Assembly: GCA_964433675.1 (NCBI GenBank)
Contig: CAYSSJ010000008.1
Coordinates: 1 to 64,000, forward strand
Source: CAYSSJ01 sp964433675
GTDB lineage: Bacteria > Cloacimonadota > Cloacimonadia > Cloacimonadales > TCS61
Direction of reading: 5' to 3'
DNA length: 64,000 nucleotides
The notes under the pieces are model-generated. The model ran no database searches. It was not told the origin of the DNA and saw only the letters and a program-made list of their open reading frames with translations. Shown piece by piece: positions 52,524 to 61,920 of this stretch; position 1 is the first letter of the stretch; each line of letters opens with the position of its first letter. The translations under genes and the position numbers were made by a program.

Positions 52524-53842
52524 GCCCTAATAACAAAACCATCAAGATAATCGGTGCCGGTTTGGCAGGCAGCGAGGCCGCTTTGCAGTGTGCCGAAATG
52601 GGTTATGAAGTCGAACTATTCGAGATGCGCCCATCTGTTCAGACTCCTGTGCATGAATCGGGTGATTGTGCTGAATTGGTTTGCAGCAATTCTCTTAAAT
52701 CTATGCAGGAAACTACTGCCGGTGGACTTTTGAAAAAAGAACTGCAGCTATTGGGAAGCAAACTGTTGCCGCTGGCTTATCAATGTCAGGTAGATGCGGG
52801 TACTGCATTAGCGGTGGATAGGGTGAAATTCCGCCGATTAGTCACCGCAAAAATCAGCAGCCAGGCAAACATAAAACTGCACAGAAAAGAGATAACCGAA
52901 CTGGATGAGAGCCCAACCATCGTGGCTACGGGTCCGCTTACATCACAAGCTCTCACCGGTCACCTACTGAGTATTATCGGCTCACAGCATCTCTATTTCT
53001 TCGATGCTATCGCTCCGATCATCTCTGCAGATTCTATCAACACGGATATCGTCTTTTCCAAATCACGGTATGACAAGACTGAAGCTCATTATCTCAACTG
53101 CCCTTTTGAGAAAGATGAATATTACCGGTTTGTTCACGCTCTGCAAGCAGGTGAGAAGTATCAGAGCCATGAATTTGAAGATCGTTTTTTCCAAAGTGTT
53201 GATTTCAAGTTTTACGAAAACTGCATCCCCATAGAAGAATTAGCCAAAAGAGGTGAAGATACTCTACGTTTCGGTGTCATGCGACCGGTCGGTTTGGAAG
53301 ACCCTAAAACCGGCAGGCGTCCTTATGCTGTGATCCAATTACGTGCCGAAAATACCGATACAGCCGCTTATAATCTAGTCGGCTGTCAGACTATGCTTAG
53401 ATATCCCGAACAAAAGAGAGTCTTCCGTCTGATCCCGGGCTTGGAAAAAGCTGAATTTTTACGTCTCGGTTCTATACATAGAAATACCTATCTGAATGCA
53501 CCTGAAATTTTGGACGAAACTCTTGCTTTGAATTCAAAGCCAAATATTCGTCTAGCTGGTCAGTTTTCCGGATTGGAAGGCTATGTCGAATCTATTCTGG
53601 GTGGACTGTTAGCTGCCAAACTGACGACCGGTTCGCTGCCAATGCTGCCGGAGACAACTATCAGCGGTCAGTTGTGGCGACACCTGATCACTCAGAAGAA
53701 AAACTTCCAACCTATGAATGCCAATTTTGGTCTGTTACCTCCACTTGAGGTTAGAATTAGAGATAAAAAAGAAAAGAAAAAAAGACTGTCAGAAAGATCA
53801 ATCAAAGACTTGGAAAGTCTAGCTAAATTCAAGTGCAGTTAA
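52520..53842 (+). CDS. trmFO: Folate-dependent tRNA methyltransferase TrmFO
   Basis: A 440-residue flavoenzyme making m5U54 in tRNA with methylenetetrahydrofolate. The FAD-binding GAGLAGSEAALQCAE starts near residue 12; the catalytic cysteine lies in the GDCAELVCSNSLKS region. C-terminal QFSGLEGYVESILGGLLA is the family signature. The start at 52520 overlaps the queC stop; a reading from 52448 would lie within queC. Confidence 0.95.
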   Translation: MSPNNKTIKIIGAGLAGSEAALQCAEMGYEVELFEMRPSVQTPVHESGDCAELVCSNSLKSMQETTAGGLLKKELQLLGSKLLPLAYQCQVDAGTALAVDRVKFRRLVTAKISSQANIKLHRKEITELDESPTIVATGPLTSQALTGHLLSIIGSQHLYFFDAIAPIISADSINTDIVFSKSRYDKTEAHYLNCPFEKDEYYRFVHALQAGEKYQSHEFEDRFFQSVDFKFYENCIPIEELAKRGEDTLRFGVMRPVGLEDPKTGRRPYAVIQLRAENTDTAAYNLVGCQTMLRYPEQKRVFRLIPGLEKAEFLRLGSIHRNTYLNAPEILDETLALNSKPNIRLAGQFSGLEGYVESILGGLLAAKLTTGSLPMLPETTISGQLWRHLITQKKNFQPMNANFGLLPPLEVRIRDKKEKKKRLSERSIKDLESLAKFKCS

Positions 53843-53905
53843 TACATTCCAAATTTATATCAATCGATAACCTAAAAAATAGAGTCTCCCATAATATAAT
53901 CAGTT

Positions 53906-54202
53906 CTACTTTGTAACTTTTACGGTGCGGCAGCTAACTGTAACAATGCTGGTAAAGTAAGTGATAATTCCGTCTATAAGAGTCTGTTCTGTCTTGATCT
54001 CATAGTCGGAAGCTCCAGCTGCCATTTGATTTGTATCCACATCGTTAATCGGCACTAATCCGAAAACTGCATACCATTGACGGGCTTCCATTTCTTGTCC
54101 TGTTTGGGAACCACGACCGACAGTATGAACATGAGTAGCACAAGCTGCTAAGGTTAGCAGAATCACTATCATAATCATCAAGCTGATGCTTTTTTTGAAC
54201 AT
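53906..54202 (-). CDS. Small Bor-like lipoprotein
   Basis: A 98-residue lipoprotein with lipobox LAAC, cysteine at residue 21. The mature part has the pattern of the Bor/YbgE-type small lipoprotein family: an aromatic strand WYAVFGLVPIND, then IKTEQTLIDGIITYFTSIVT and a single C-terminal Cys. Phage lambda Bor shares a TET...TFVNGLLGF segment in the same place. Similarity is by eye and tentative. The function may be surface-related. It is divergent from the msbA-like gene. Confidence 0.6.
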   Translation of the reverse strand: MFKKSISLMIMIVILLTLAACATHVHTVGRGSQTGQEMEARQWYAVFGLVPINDVDTNQMAAGASDYEIKTEQTLIDGIITYFTSIVTVSCRTVKVTK

Positions 54203-54391
54203 TGACTACCTCCAATTTTTTATTTACTTTATGGAAGACTCTGTTGGCATTTAATACAAGGCAATATTTCGTGTCAACAAAAAAGCAAAAAAATAAGTTG
54301 AATAACTTTTTAATATATTCGGCAGACAAATAATAGTTGACATATAAATTTGCAGAAAAAAATTCATTTTCTATAGTGATAAGGGTAAAAT
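54203..54391. other. Divergent intergenic region before the LPS locus
   Basis: A plus-strand TTGACA is at 54338-54343 with AT-rich sequence and a TATAGT at 54372, too far for a normal -10. An AAGGG-type site precedes the msbA-like start. The lipoprotein on the other side is preceded by GGAGG. No further features are seen. Confidence 0.4.
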
Positions 54392-56296
54392 ATGAAAAAT
54401 GTAGTTAGATTGTATAAGATAATCATCCGCTATTGGCCATTTCTGATAGCGGGGCTTGTATTCATGTTCGGATTCGCACTTTTTAGCGGAGTCAGCATCA
54501 TGTTGGCAGTACCGTTATTGGATTATGTATTCAAGCCTGAGCCCACCGAGATCTATTATGAATCTCTCGCCTCGTTTCAATCAGCTATCCGCCAAGCAGT
54601 AGAAAATTTTGTAGCTGAATACGGTTCGGTTTTCGTACCCCGCAATCTGAATTTTTACAACCCATTGGTAGATAACCTGAAAGAGATCCTCAAACACACC
54701 GATCCCCTGTTTCTGCTGTGGTTCATCAGTATCAGTGTGTTAGTATTGATAATCTTAAAAAATCTTTTCTTTTATCTAAACAAAGTGATGTTTGCCAATC
54801 TGCGTGGGAAGACGGTATATGATATTAGAAATCAGATGTTCAAAACATATCTGAACCAGTCTTTAGCTTTTTTCAATATTAACAAAGTTGGAGATTCTTT
54901 GGTAAGAATGGTCAATGATGTGGAGCTGGTTAGCAATTTTTATATCAAATCCATCTTGGAAGCAATCCAAAATATCGTCTTGCTCCTCGTTTATGCACGC
55001 ATTGCCTTGCTTTTGAATAGTCGTTTATTTTTGTATAGTCTTATCCTACTACCCATATTCACTTTAGTGCTTTCACATATGGGCAGGAAGATAAAGAAGT
55101 ATTCTCGCCGAATTCAATCCAGAGCTTCCGATCTGTTCTCCACTGTAGAAGAGATATTAAACAGCATGAAGATTGTGAAAGCCTTCTCTCGAGAAGATCA
55201 TGAGTTGGACAAATTCAAGAAGATCAATCGCAGTCACTTCAAATCTTGGCGCAAATCGCGAATTTACCATGCCTTCAGTACTCCGATTTCAGAATTCAAT
55301 GGCACAATCACCGGCATTGTCGTATTTTTAATCGGCGGTTCCCAGGTTTTATCGGAAACCTCAGATTTTACTCTCGGTAGTTTTATGGCATTTCTGTTGG
55401 CAATCTTTTCTATGCTTCACCCATTGAAAATAGTATCCCGCGCTTATGCCGATATTCGCAAAGCAAATGTCTCCCTTCAAAGAATATCCGAGATCTTGGA
55501 TAGAAAATATGAACTTATCGAGTTGCCGCATCATAAACCGAAGAAAACGTTTGATGACAAAATCGAACTGCTTGATGTATCTTTTTCTTATGGAAAATAT
55601 GCCGAAGTTTTGAAAAACATCTCGTTCGAGATCAACAAAGGTGAGAAAGTGGCGATCGTCGGCGGAAGCGGAGCCGGCAAGACTACTCTTATTAACTTGC
55701 TTACTCGTATGTACGATCCTACCGGTGGCAATATTTTGATAGATGGCATCCCGATTCAGGAGATTAAACTTAGAGACCTCAGAAATTTGTTCGGACTGGT
55801 CACCCAAGAATCAATTCTGTTTACAGATACGATAGCGAGTAATATAAATTATGGTACGCTAAAACCGGTTTCGCACGAAGAAATAAAAAACGCGGCAGAG
55901 ATAGCATACGCATCCGAATTTATCGAGCAATTCCCCAATAAATATGATGAAATGTTAGATATCAAAGCTTCCAATCTTTCCGGTGGGCAGAAACAGCGAC
56001 TCTGCATCGCTCGCGCCGTCGTAGGTGATCCACCTATTTTGATATTCGACGAGGCTACCAGTATGCTGGATACGGAAGCTGAACAGAAAGTTCAACGTGC
56101 AATCGAGCAAGCTACCAAGAACAAAACAGTCATCGTGATTGCGCATCGCTTATCTACCGTTCTATCGTCCGATAAGATCGCCGTGCTGGATAAAGGGAAG
56201 ATTACCGATATAGGAAGTCATCAGGAATTACTGACTCGTTGCGATAAATACAAAAAGCTTTGTGCTGCTCAATTTGAACTAAAACAAAATGGTTGA
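54392..56296 (+). CDS. MsbA-like ABC exporter
   Basis: A 634-residue half-transporter. About six membrane segments occupy residues 15-340, with a larger than usual periplasmic insertion between the first two (residues 48-105). The ATPase has Walker A GGSGAGKTT near residue 423, LSGGQKQR and Walker B ILIFDEATS. Exporters of this type flip lipid A-core or other lipid-linked molecules. Its position at the head of a glycan locus suggests lipopolysaccharide export. Its stop overlaps the upstream reading of the next gene. Confidence 0.88.
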   Translation: MKNVVRLYKIIIRYWPFLIAGLVFMFGFALFSGVSIMLAVPLLDYVFKPEPTEIYYESLASFQSAIRQAVENFVAEYGSVFVPRNLNFYNPLVDNLKEILKHTDPLFLLWFISISVLVLIILKNLFFYLNKVMFANLRGKTVYDIRNQMFKTYLNQSLAFFNINKVGDSLVRMVNDVELVSNFYIKSILEAIQNIVLLLVYARIALLLNSRLFLYSLILLPIFTLVLSHMGRKIKKYSRRIQSRASDLFSTVEEILNSMKIVKAFSREDHELDKFKKINRSHFKSWRKSRIYHAFSTPISEFNGTITGIVVFLIGGSQVLSETSDFTLGSFMAFLLAIFSMLHPLKIVSRAYADIRKANVSLQRISEILDRKYELIELPHHKPKKTFDDKIELLDVSFSYGKYAEVLKNISFEINKGEKVAIVGGSGAGKTTLINLLTRMYDPTGGNILIDGIPIQEIKLRDLRNLFGLVTQESILFTDTIASNINYGTLKPVSHEEIKNAAEIAYASEFIEQFPNKYDEMLDIKASNLSGGQKQRLCIARAVVGDPPILIFDEATSMLDTEAEQKVQRAIEQATKNKTVIVIAHRLSTVLSSDKIAVLDKGKITDIGSHQELLTRCDKYKKLCAAQFELKQNG

Positions 56297-56316
56297 TAAT
56301 TTTAGAAGGTCTGTTT

Positions 56317-57264
56317 ATGAAGATTAGTGGCTTTTCAATGGTTAAAAACGGAATTAAACTATACTATCCGGTAGTAGAAATGATCTGCTCGATACTACCT
56401 ATCGTAGATGAATTTATTATTGCTATCGGTAAAAGTGATGATGATACCAGAGAGAGAGTAGCTTCCCTAGGAGATCCGAAGATAAAAATTATCGATACTA
56501 ACTGGGATTTGGAAAAGTATCCTCGCGGTATGGAAAATGCCCATCAGACAGATATCGCAAAAAATGCTTGCAGTGGCGACTGGTTGTTTTATCTTCAAGC
56601 TGATGAAGTAGTTCATGAAAAGTATTTGCCGGAAATACTATCTGCCTGCAAAAAATATAAGGATGACAAAGAAGTGGAAGGTCTTTTATTCAATTATCTT
56701 CACTTTTGGGGTGATTACAATCACATTCAAACCGGACATGGATGGTATCCTCATGAGATCAGAATCATAAGAAATGAGTCCGATATACACTCTTGGGAAT
56801 CGGCACAATCATTTAGAAAAATCCCGGATTTTGATGGCGTAAACTATCGTCAAAAAGAAGGCACATACAAAATAAAAGTAGCCTTAATAGATGCTTATAT
56901 TTACCATTACGGTTGGGTTAGACCACCTCATTTGATGGTTAATAAAAAAAAAGCCCTAGATACTATCCATAAAGGAGCAATGAGAACGGAATTAATGTAT
57001 CAACAGCAAGCAGCTGAATTTGATTATGGTCCATTAAATAGGTTGGAACTTTTTAGAGGAACACACCCACATGTGATGCGAAAAATGATCTCAAAAATGG
57101 ATTGGAGCAATAAACTTCAGTATTTCGGCAAACCTGATCCGAACAGAAAACCGCATAAACATGAAAAATTGAAATACCGATTTCTTTCCTTTATAGAAAA
57201 AAGATTTAATAATGGTAATCAAGTCGGGGGATTTAAAAATTACAAATTGGTAAGAAAGTCATGA
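56317..57264 (+). CDS. Glycosyltransferase (GT2-like)
   Basis: A 315-residue enzyme with a GT-A-like start (MKISGFSMVKNGIKLYYPVVEM), a DDDTRERV strand and LQADEVVHEKYLP as the DxD-like metal region. It belongs to the branch of GT2 enzymes common in LPS loci. I use 56317 because a possible AAGG site precedes it; 56293 is an in-frame alternative. It overlaps the following gene by four bases. Confidence 0.78.
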   Translation: MKISGFSMVKNGIKLYYPVVEMICSILPIVDEFIIAIGKSDDDTRERVASLGDPKIKIIDTNWDLEKYPRGMENAHQTDIAKNACSGDWLFYLQADEVVHEKYLPEILSACKKYKDDKEVEGLLFNYLHFWGDYNHIQTGHGWYPHEIRIIRNESDIHSWESAQSFRKIPDFDGVNYRQKEGTYKIKVALIDAYIYHYGWVRPPHLMVNKKKALDTIHKGAMRTELMYQQQAAEFDYGPLNRLELFRGTHPHVMRKMISKMDWSNKLQYFGKPDPNRKPHKHEKLKYRFLSFIEKRFNNGNQVGGFKNYKLVRKS

Positions 57265-58388
57265 GAGTTGCCTATATTCACACGGGAGATTGGCCTTCTA
57301 ATTCTCCCAGCATCACTTTTTCTACTTACAACTGCTTAGCACTATCTAAACAGACTTCTGAATGCCATTTTTTTATTAAACGAAATTTTCAAGGAAAAGT
57401 AGAAACTATTTTCAGAGAATTTTTCGATGTGGAAAAACCAAATAATCTGATAATTCATGATACCAAAAAACCCATAATAAATTCTAATGAGATATATTAT
57501 CAACAAATATATCTGAGCTTGAAGCAATTGATCAATAAAGGTAAAGTTGATGCTGTAATTAGCAGAAATGTATCGAGCTTGCCTTTACTTATTAAGCTAA
57601 AACACCAATATGATGTGAGAGTATATTATGAAACCCACGATTTTTTTTCAGACTTATCTCTTCGGGATGATCTCAACCCAAAAAGAAAAAAAAGACAATC
57701 ATTATTAGAAAAAAAATTCATCCCTCACCTAAATGGGTTGATCTGTTTGCAAGAAACCCAAAAGAAGTTATATAAAAAAATATTCCCGGAATGCGATATT
57801 CAAGTATTTAGAACCGGATTTTTAAAACATGAGATGAGTGACAAAAAAAGAAAATACATAACTTACATCGGATCGTTGGATAAGAACAAAGGAGTGAACA
57901 TTTTATTGGATGCATTAAATTATTGTCAGAGCCAACTCGAAGTTCTAATTATTGGTGGTAAATCTGAAGCCGAGATCAATCGAGTAATAAATAATCATCC
58001 CGAAATCAAAGTAACCGGATGGATAAATAAAAAGATGGTAAAACAATATCTGAAAGAAACTGCCATTGGGATTGTTCCTCTCAGAGATACTTTTTTTAAT
58101 CGACACATTACCTCCCCACTAAAAATATTCGATTATTTTGGTCACGGCATACCAATTATAAGCTCTGATTTGGACACTACTCGAGAATTAATAACCGAGA
58201 ATCAAACCGGTCTTTTTTTTGAAGTTGAGAATCCAAAACACCTTGCCACTCAAATTGATTTCTTAATAAACAATGTTGACAAATTGAGACAAATGGAAAA
58301 AAAAATTTATAAAAATACGGGCCATTTTACATGGGAAAAACGTGCAAAATCCTTGCTTAACTGGCTTGAGGGGGTAAAAAATGAATAA
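57261..58388 (+). CDS. Glycosyltransferase family 4
   Basis: A 375-residue GT-B enzyme. The C-terminal donor domain is clear in YIGSLDKNKGVNILLDAL and GIVPLRDTFFNRHITSPLKIFDYFGHGIPIISSD, with an E-rich ENPKHLATQI near the end. The coding sequence is visibly AT-richer than the window's housekeeping genes. The sugar is unknown. It overlaps neighbours by four and eight bases. Confidence 0.85.
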   Translation: MRVAYIHTGDWPSNSPSITFSTYNCLALSKQTSECHFFIKRNFQGKVETIFREFFDVEKPNNLIIHDTKKPIINSNEIYYQQIYLSLKQLINKGKVDAVISRNVSSLPLLIKLKHQYDVRVYYETHDFFSDLSLRDDLNPKRKKRQSLLEKKFIPHLNGLICLQETQKKLYKKIFPECDIQVFRTGFLKHEMSDKKRKYITYIGSLDKNKGVNILLDALNYCQSQLEVLIIGGKSEAEINRVINNHPEIKVTGWINKKMVKQYLKETAIGIVPLRDTFFNRHITSPLKIFDYFGHGIPIISSDLDTTRELITENQTGLFFEVENPKHLATQIDFLINNVDKLRQMEKKIYKNTGHFTWEKRAKSLLNWLEGVKNE

Positions 58389-59133
58389 GCTCTCTGTGGC
58401 TATCATTACAAAAAACGAGGAAGCAAATATAGATAGATGTCTGAGCTCGGTAAACTGGGCAGATGAGATTGTTGTAGTAGACTCTGGTTCACAAGATTAT
58501 ACTTTAAATATATGCAAAAAACACGGAGTGAAAATATTCACTTCCAAATGGTTTGGATTTGGAAAAACAAAACAACTGGCAGTAGATTATTGTAATCATG
58601 ATTGGATCCTATCTCTCGACGCTGATGAAATAGTAACAAAGAGGTTGCGACAGCGGATAGAAAGTAAATTAGAAAATCCGCAATTCTATGGTTATCGGAT
58701 CAAACGGTCATCATACTATCTTGGCCAAAAAATTAAGCACTGTGGTTGGGATAAAGACTACCCAATAAGATTGTTCAATAAACAACATGGCAGATTTAAT
58801 AGCAAAATAGTACATGAATCAGTAGAAATATCAGATGCTAAATTAGGGGTTATTAATGAATTGCTTCTACATTACACATATCCGACTATTAAAAGTCACA
58901 TTGAAAAAATGACGAATTATGCATTTTTAGGAGCCCAACAAAATTTTACTAAAAAAAAACGAGCTACTATAATAGGAGCTCTCTTCAGAGGTTTGTTTAA
59001 ATTCATGAAAATGTATTTTCTGCAAAAGGGAATCTTAGACGGGAGATACGGCTTTATACTCTCCCTAAATTCTGCTATCGGGGTATATCTGAAGTATTTA
59101 TATCTTTGGGAAAAAACACATGACCGAGATTAA
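58381..59133 (+). CDS. GT2 glycosyltransferase, LPS core (WaaE/KdtX-like)
   Basis: A 250-residue GT2 enzyme of the LPS core branch. The donor site has AIITKNEEANIDRCLSSV and VVVDSGSQDYT, and DADE near residue 80 gives the metal-binding DxD. The C-terminal stretch (MTNYAFLGAQQNFTKKKRA) matches WaaE/KdtX-like enzymes, which add a sugar to the inner LPS core. It overlaps the next gene by 14 bases. Confidence 0.88.
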   Translation: MNKLSVAIITKNEEANIDRCLSSVNWADEIVVVDSGSQDYTLNICKKHGVKIFTSKWFGFGKTKQLAVDYCNHDWILSLDADEIVTKRLRQRIESKLENPQFYGYRIKRSSYYLGQKIKHCGWDKDYPIRLFNKQHGRFNSKIVHESVEISDAKLGVINELLLHYTYPTIKSHIEKMTNYAFLGAQQNFTKKKRATIIGALFRGLFKFMKMYFLQKGILDGRYGFILSLNSAIGVYLKYLYLWEKTHDRD

Positions 59134-60214
59134 TATCCTTCACTTAGATACGGAAAGAGAATGGCGAGGTGGACAACAGCAGGCTATATATCTCTTTGAA
59201 TACTTACTGAAACATGGTTACAAAACAATGTTTGTCTGTCGAAGAAATAGTAAATTGGGAAGTTATCTGCAAAAACAAAACCTCCCCACGTTGTTTGCCC
59301 CTCTTGTTGGAGAGTGGGATCTGTTCTCTGCTTTCAAAATTGCAACTTGTGCTAAGCAGAATAATTACAACTTGCTTCACCTTCATTCTGCGCATGCAAT
59401 AACGATCGGATTATTAGTCAAAATAATTTTCCCAAAGATCAAATTGATCGCCGTACGCAGAGTCGATTTTTCTATTCATAAAAATATACTGAGTAAATAT
59501 AAATACAAAAATCGGTTATTAAATGGTATTGTAGCAATTTCCGAAAACATAAAAAATATTCTTGCCAAAGATGGTCTTGAAACAACAAAGATTACAGTCA
59601 TACGAAGCGGCATTGATCTTGATAAGTTCAATCAAAGTCCCAAAGATGGTAAGCTGCGACAAATGTTGAATATAAGACCAAATGCAATTTTAGTTGGGAC
59701 TATCGCAGCATTGGTAGGTCACAAAGATTATCCTACTTTGTTAAAAGCTGCAGAAATTGTTAATGCTGCTGACGAGAATGTCTACTTCATAGCTGTTGGA
59801 GATGGTAATAAAAAAGTAAAAATTCAGAATTTGGCAGAAACTTTGAACTTGAAAGGACGTTTCATTTTCCTCGGATATCGGACAGATATTGGTAATGTAT
59901 TAAAAGCATTGGATATATTTGTGTTGGCATCCAAATTAGAAGGGCTTGGGACTGCAGTTTTGGAAGCGATGTCTGTTGGTTTGCCGATAATCGGCACAAA
60001 TGCTGGTGGTATCCCGGAAATGGTAAATGATGGCAAAAATGGTTTGTTAGTGCAAAAAGAGAATCCCGAAGCACTTGCAAAAGCCATTTTGGATTTATGT
60101 GAAAACAGAGGAAAAAGAAAAGCATTCTCACAAGCCTCATTGCAAATGGTTAAAGCGTATTCAAAAGATATTACTGCTCGTAAAAATATAGAATTATATG
60201 AAAAAATCCTATAA
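59120..60214 (+). CDS. Glycosyltransferase family 4
   Basis: A 364-residue GT-B enzyme. The N-terminal acceptor domain begins ILHLDTEREWRGGQQQAIYL, a frequent LPS glycosyltransferase start. The donor domain has IRSGIDLDKF, FLGYRTDIGNVLKALDIFVLAS and the EGLGTAVLEAMSVGLPIIGT motif. The sugar is unknown. It overlaps the following gene by 17 bases. Confidence 0.88.
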   Translation: MTEINILHLDTEREWRGGQQQAIYLFEYLLKHGYKTMFVCRRNSKLGSYLQKQNLPTLFAPLVGEWDLFSAFKIATCAKQNNYNLLHLHSAHAITIGLLVKIIFPKIKLIAVRRVDFSIHKNILSKYKYKNRLLNGIVAISENIKNILAKDGLETTKITVIRSGIDLDKFNQSPKDGKLRQMLNIRPNAILVGTIAALVGHKDYPTLLKAAEIVNAADENVYFIAVGDGNKKVKIQNLAETLNLKGRFIFLGYRTDIGNVLKALDIFVLASKLEGLGTAVLEAMSVGLPIIGTNAGGIPEMVNDGKNGLLVQKENPEALAKAILDLCENRGKRKAFSQASLQMVKAYSKDITARKNIELYEKIL

Positions 60215-61211
60215 TAATATTTTAGTAATTCAAACTGCATTTTTGGGGGATGCGATATTAGCAACTCCATTATTAAAAGGGTTAAAAGAGTTATTCCCAG
60301 AGGCTGATATCGACGTATTATGTCTTCCTCAAACAGAACCGATTTTTAGATATAATCCTAATATTAACAAAATACTCACATTTGATAAAAGGAAAAGGTT
60401 TAAAAAATGGATAAATTTTTTTAAAGTTGTATTTAAAATACGAGATAGAGATTATGAGCTTGGAATCTCTATACAAAGCTCTATGACTTCATCTTTTCTG
60501 ATGATATTGGGTAACATAAAGGTCAAACATGGTTTTTCGAGACAGAAATTTTTAAATATGTCTGTAGATCATTCAAAACTTAAGGGAGATCACAAGATAG
60601 ATAAAATTCTTCATTTGTTAATTCCTTTTTCCTCAAAAGAATATGACAGACAGACAGAAATTTTTTATTCAAATAAAGATAGCGAGCTTATCGAAAGAAT
60701 TATGGGAGAGGTTCAAACAAAAAAACAATATAGTATTGCCGTAGCCCCAGGTTCTGTCTGGCCTACCAAAAAATGGCCAGCCGAAAACTACATGAAATTA
60801 GCATACTTACTTACCTCCCGTGGTTGTCAAGTTTTTCTGATAGGGAGCGCTGAAGACCATACTCTTTGTAATGAAATAAAAGCTAACAGTAGTGCTATCA
60901 ATATGGCCGGCAAACTTTCTATTCTGCAATCAGCAGCTTTAATAGAAAAATGCAACTTGATAGTTACAAATGATAGTGCTCCTTTACATATGGCAAATGC
61001 AGTCAAAACAGATGTTATCGCAATATTTGGTCCTACAGCTCCGATACTGGGCTTTTATCCATACCGAGAAAATGATGTCGTGATAGAGTCGGATTTGAAA
61101 TGCAGACCATGTAGCACACATGGAAGTAATTGTTGCCCCTTGGGACATTTTAGGTGTATGCATGACATATCTGTAGATTATGTTTGGAAAGTTGTTAAAG
61201 ATAGAATTTAA
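60198..61211 (+). CDS. Glycosyltransferase family 9 (heptosyltransferase-like)
   Basis: A 337-residue GT9 enzyme, the family of ADP-heptose:LPS heptosyltransferases. The start VIQTAFLGDAILATPLLKGL and the donor signature TNDSAPLHMANAVKTDVIAIFGPT are typical. The C-terminal Cys-rich stretch (KCRPCSTHGSNCCPLGHFRC) is common in the WaaF branch. Its stop overlaps a possible 32-residue ORF as TAATG. Confidence 0.9.
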   Translation: MKKSYNNILVIQTAFLGDAILATPLLKGLKELFPEADIDVLCLPQTEPIFRYNPNINKILTFDKRKRFKKWINFFKVVFKIRDRDYELGISIQSSMTSSFLMILGNIKVKHGFSRQKFLNMSVDHSKLKGDHKIDKILHLLIPFSSKEYDRQTEIFYSNKDSELIERIMGEVQTKKQYSIAVAPGSVWPTKKWPAENYMKLAYLLTSRGCQVFLIGSAEDHTLCNEIKANSSAINMAGKLSILQSAALIEKCNLIVTNDSAPLHMANAVKTDVIAIFGPTAPILGFYPYRENDVVIESDLKCRPCSTHGSNCCPLGHFRCMHDISVDYVWKVVKDRI

Positions 61212-61309
61212 TGACAAGATTTTATGTTTATCAGAAAAAACCCTTGAATATATATCGAAAACTGAGAATTTTGTATCATGAAAAATATAGAAAAGGATAT
61301 CTAAAATAA
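61211..61309 (+). CDS. Possible 32-residue basic peptide
   Basis: This ORF fills the gap between the GT9 and LicD genes exactly. Its ATG overlaps the upstream stop (TAATG) and its own stop overlaps the LicD ATG (TAATG). The product begins MTRFYVYQKKPLNIYRKL and is rich in Tyr, Lys and Arg. There is no family match. The double overlap fits translational coupling, but an equally short ORF could occur by chance or be a remnant. Confidence 0.4.
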   Translation: MTRFYVYQKKPLNIYRKLRILYHEKYRKGYLK

Positions 61310-61920
61310 TGGCTGGGAAATTGAAATTAACTGGCAAATTAGCAGTCAAGGCACAAAAGATGCTCAAAGATGTTTGCAAAATATTAGACGAAAACAATAT
61401 CCCATATGTCTTAGAGGGAGGCACATTATTAGGAATCATCAGAGAAAATCGACTACTCCCTTGGGATAATGATGTAGATTTGACAATTACAGAAGACCAT
61501 TTGGAAAAATTGATAAAGATTAGATACAAATTTTGGCTCGCAGGTTATCGAACAAGGATACGACGTTCGATCAAAGATATGCCTCATTTCCCCAAAGGTT
61601 CGGTCAGATTGATGAAAATCCAAACCAGATGGTTTATTTTCAAAGGAGTTAGTTTGCTCGATATCTTTGTCAAGAAGAAAATAGGAGACCAGTATTATTG
61701 GACAGTAGGCATCAATAATCCGGTTCTGAAATCTGCTCCTTATTTTTATTATGAAAATTTAGACAGATATGCTTTTGACGGTTATCATTATTTGGTACCA
61801 CTAGGTTACAAAAGCTATTTACAACACCGATATGGTGATTGGGAAACGCCAGTCAAAGAGTATGACTTTAAAAAAAATGATAATGCAATAGTTACAGATG
61901 AAAAGGAGGTTAATTCATGA
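61309..61920 (+). CDS. LicD-family phosphotransferase
   Basis: A 203-residue protein with the LicD nucleotidyltransferase-fold signature LEGGTLLGIIRENRLLPWDNDVDL near residues 40-60. LicD proteins transfer phosphocholine or similar phospho-groups from CDP-activated donors onto surface glycans. It overlaps the LicC-like cytidylyltransferase gene by four bases, a functionally sensible pair. The family name is firm; the transferred group is inferred. Confidence 0.85.
   Translation: MAGKLKLTGKLAVKAQKMLKDVCKILDENNIPYVLEGGTLLGIIRENRLLPWDNDVDLTITEDHLEKLIKIRYKFWLAGYRTRIRRSIKDMPHFPKGSVRLMKIQTRWFIFKGVSLLDIFVKKKIGDQYYWTVGINNPVLKSAPYFYYENLDRYAFDGYHYLVPLGYKSYLQHRYGDWETPVKEYDFKKNDNAIVTDEKEVNS

Noticed and set aside
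54045..54329. 94-codon minus-strand ORF overlapping the Bor-like lipoprotein
   Set aside because: It is in another frame of the lipoprotein gene and its upstream region; the lipoprotein has a signal peptide, lipobox and ribosome site.
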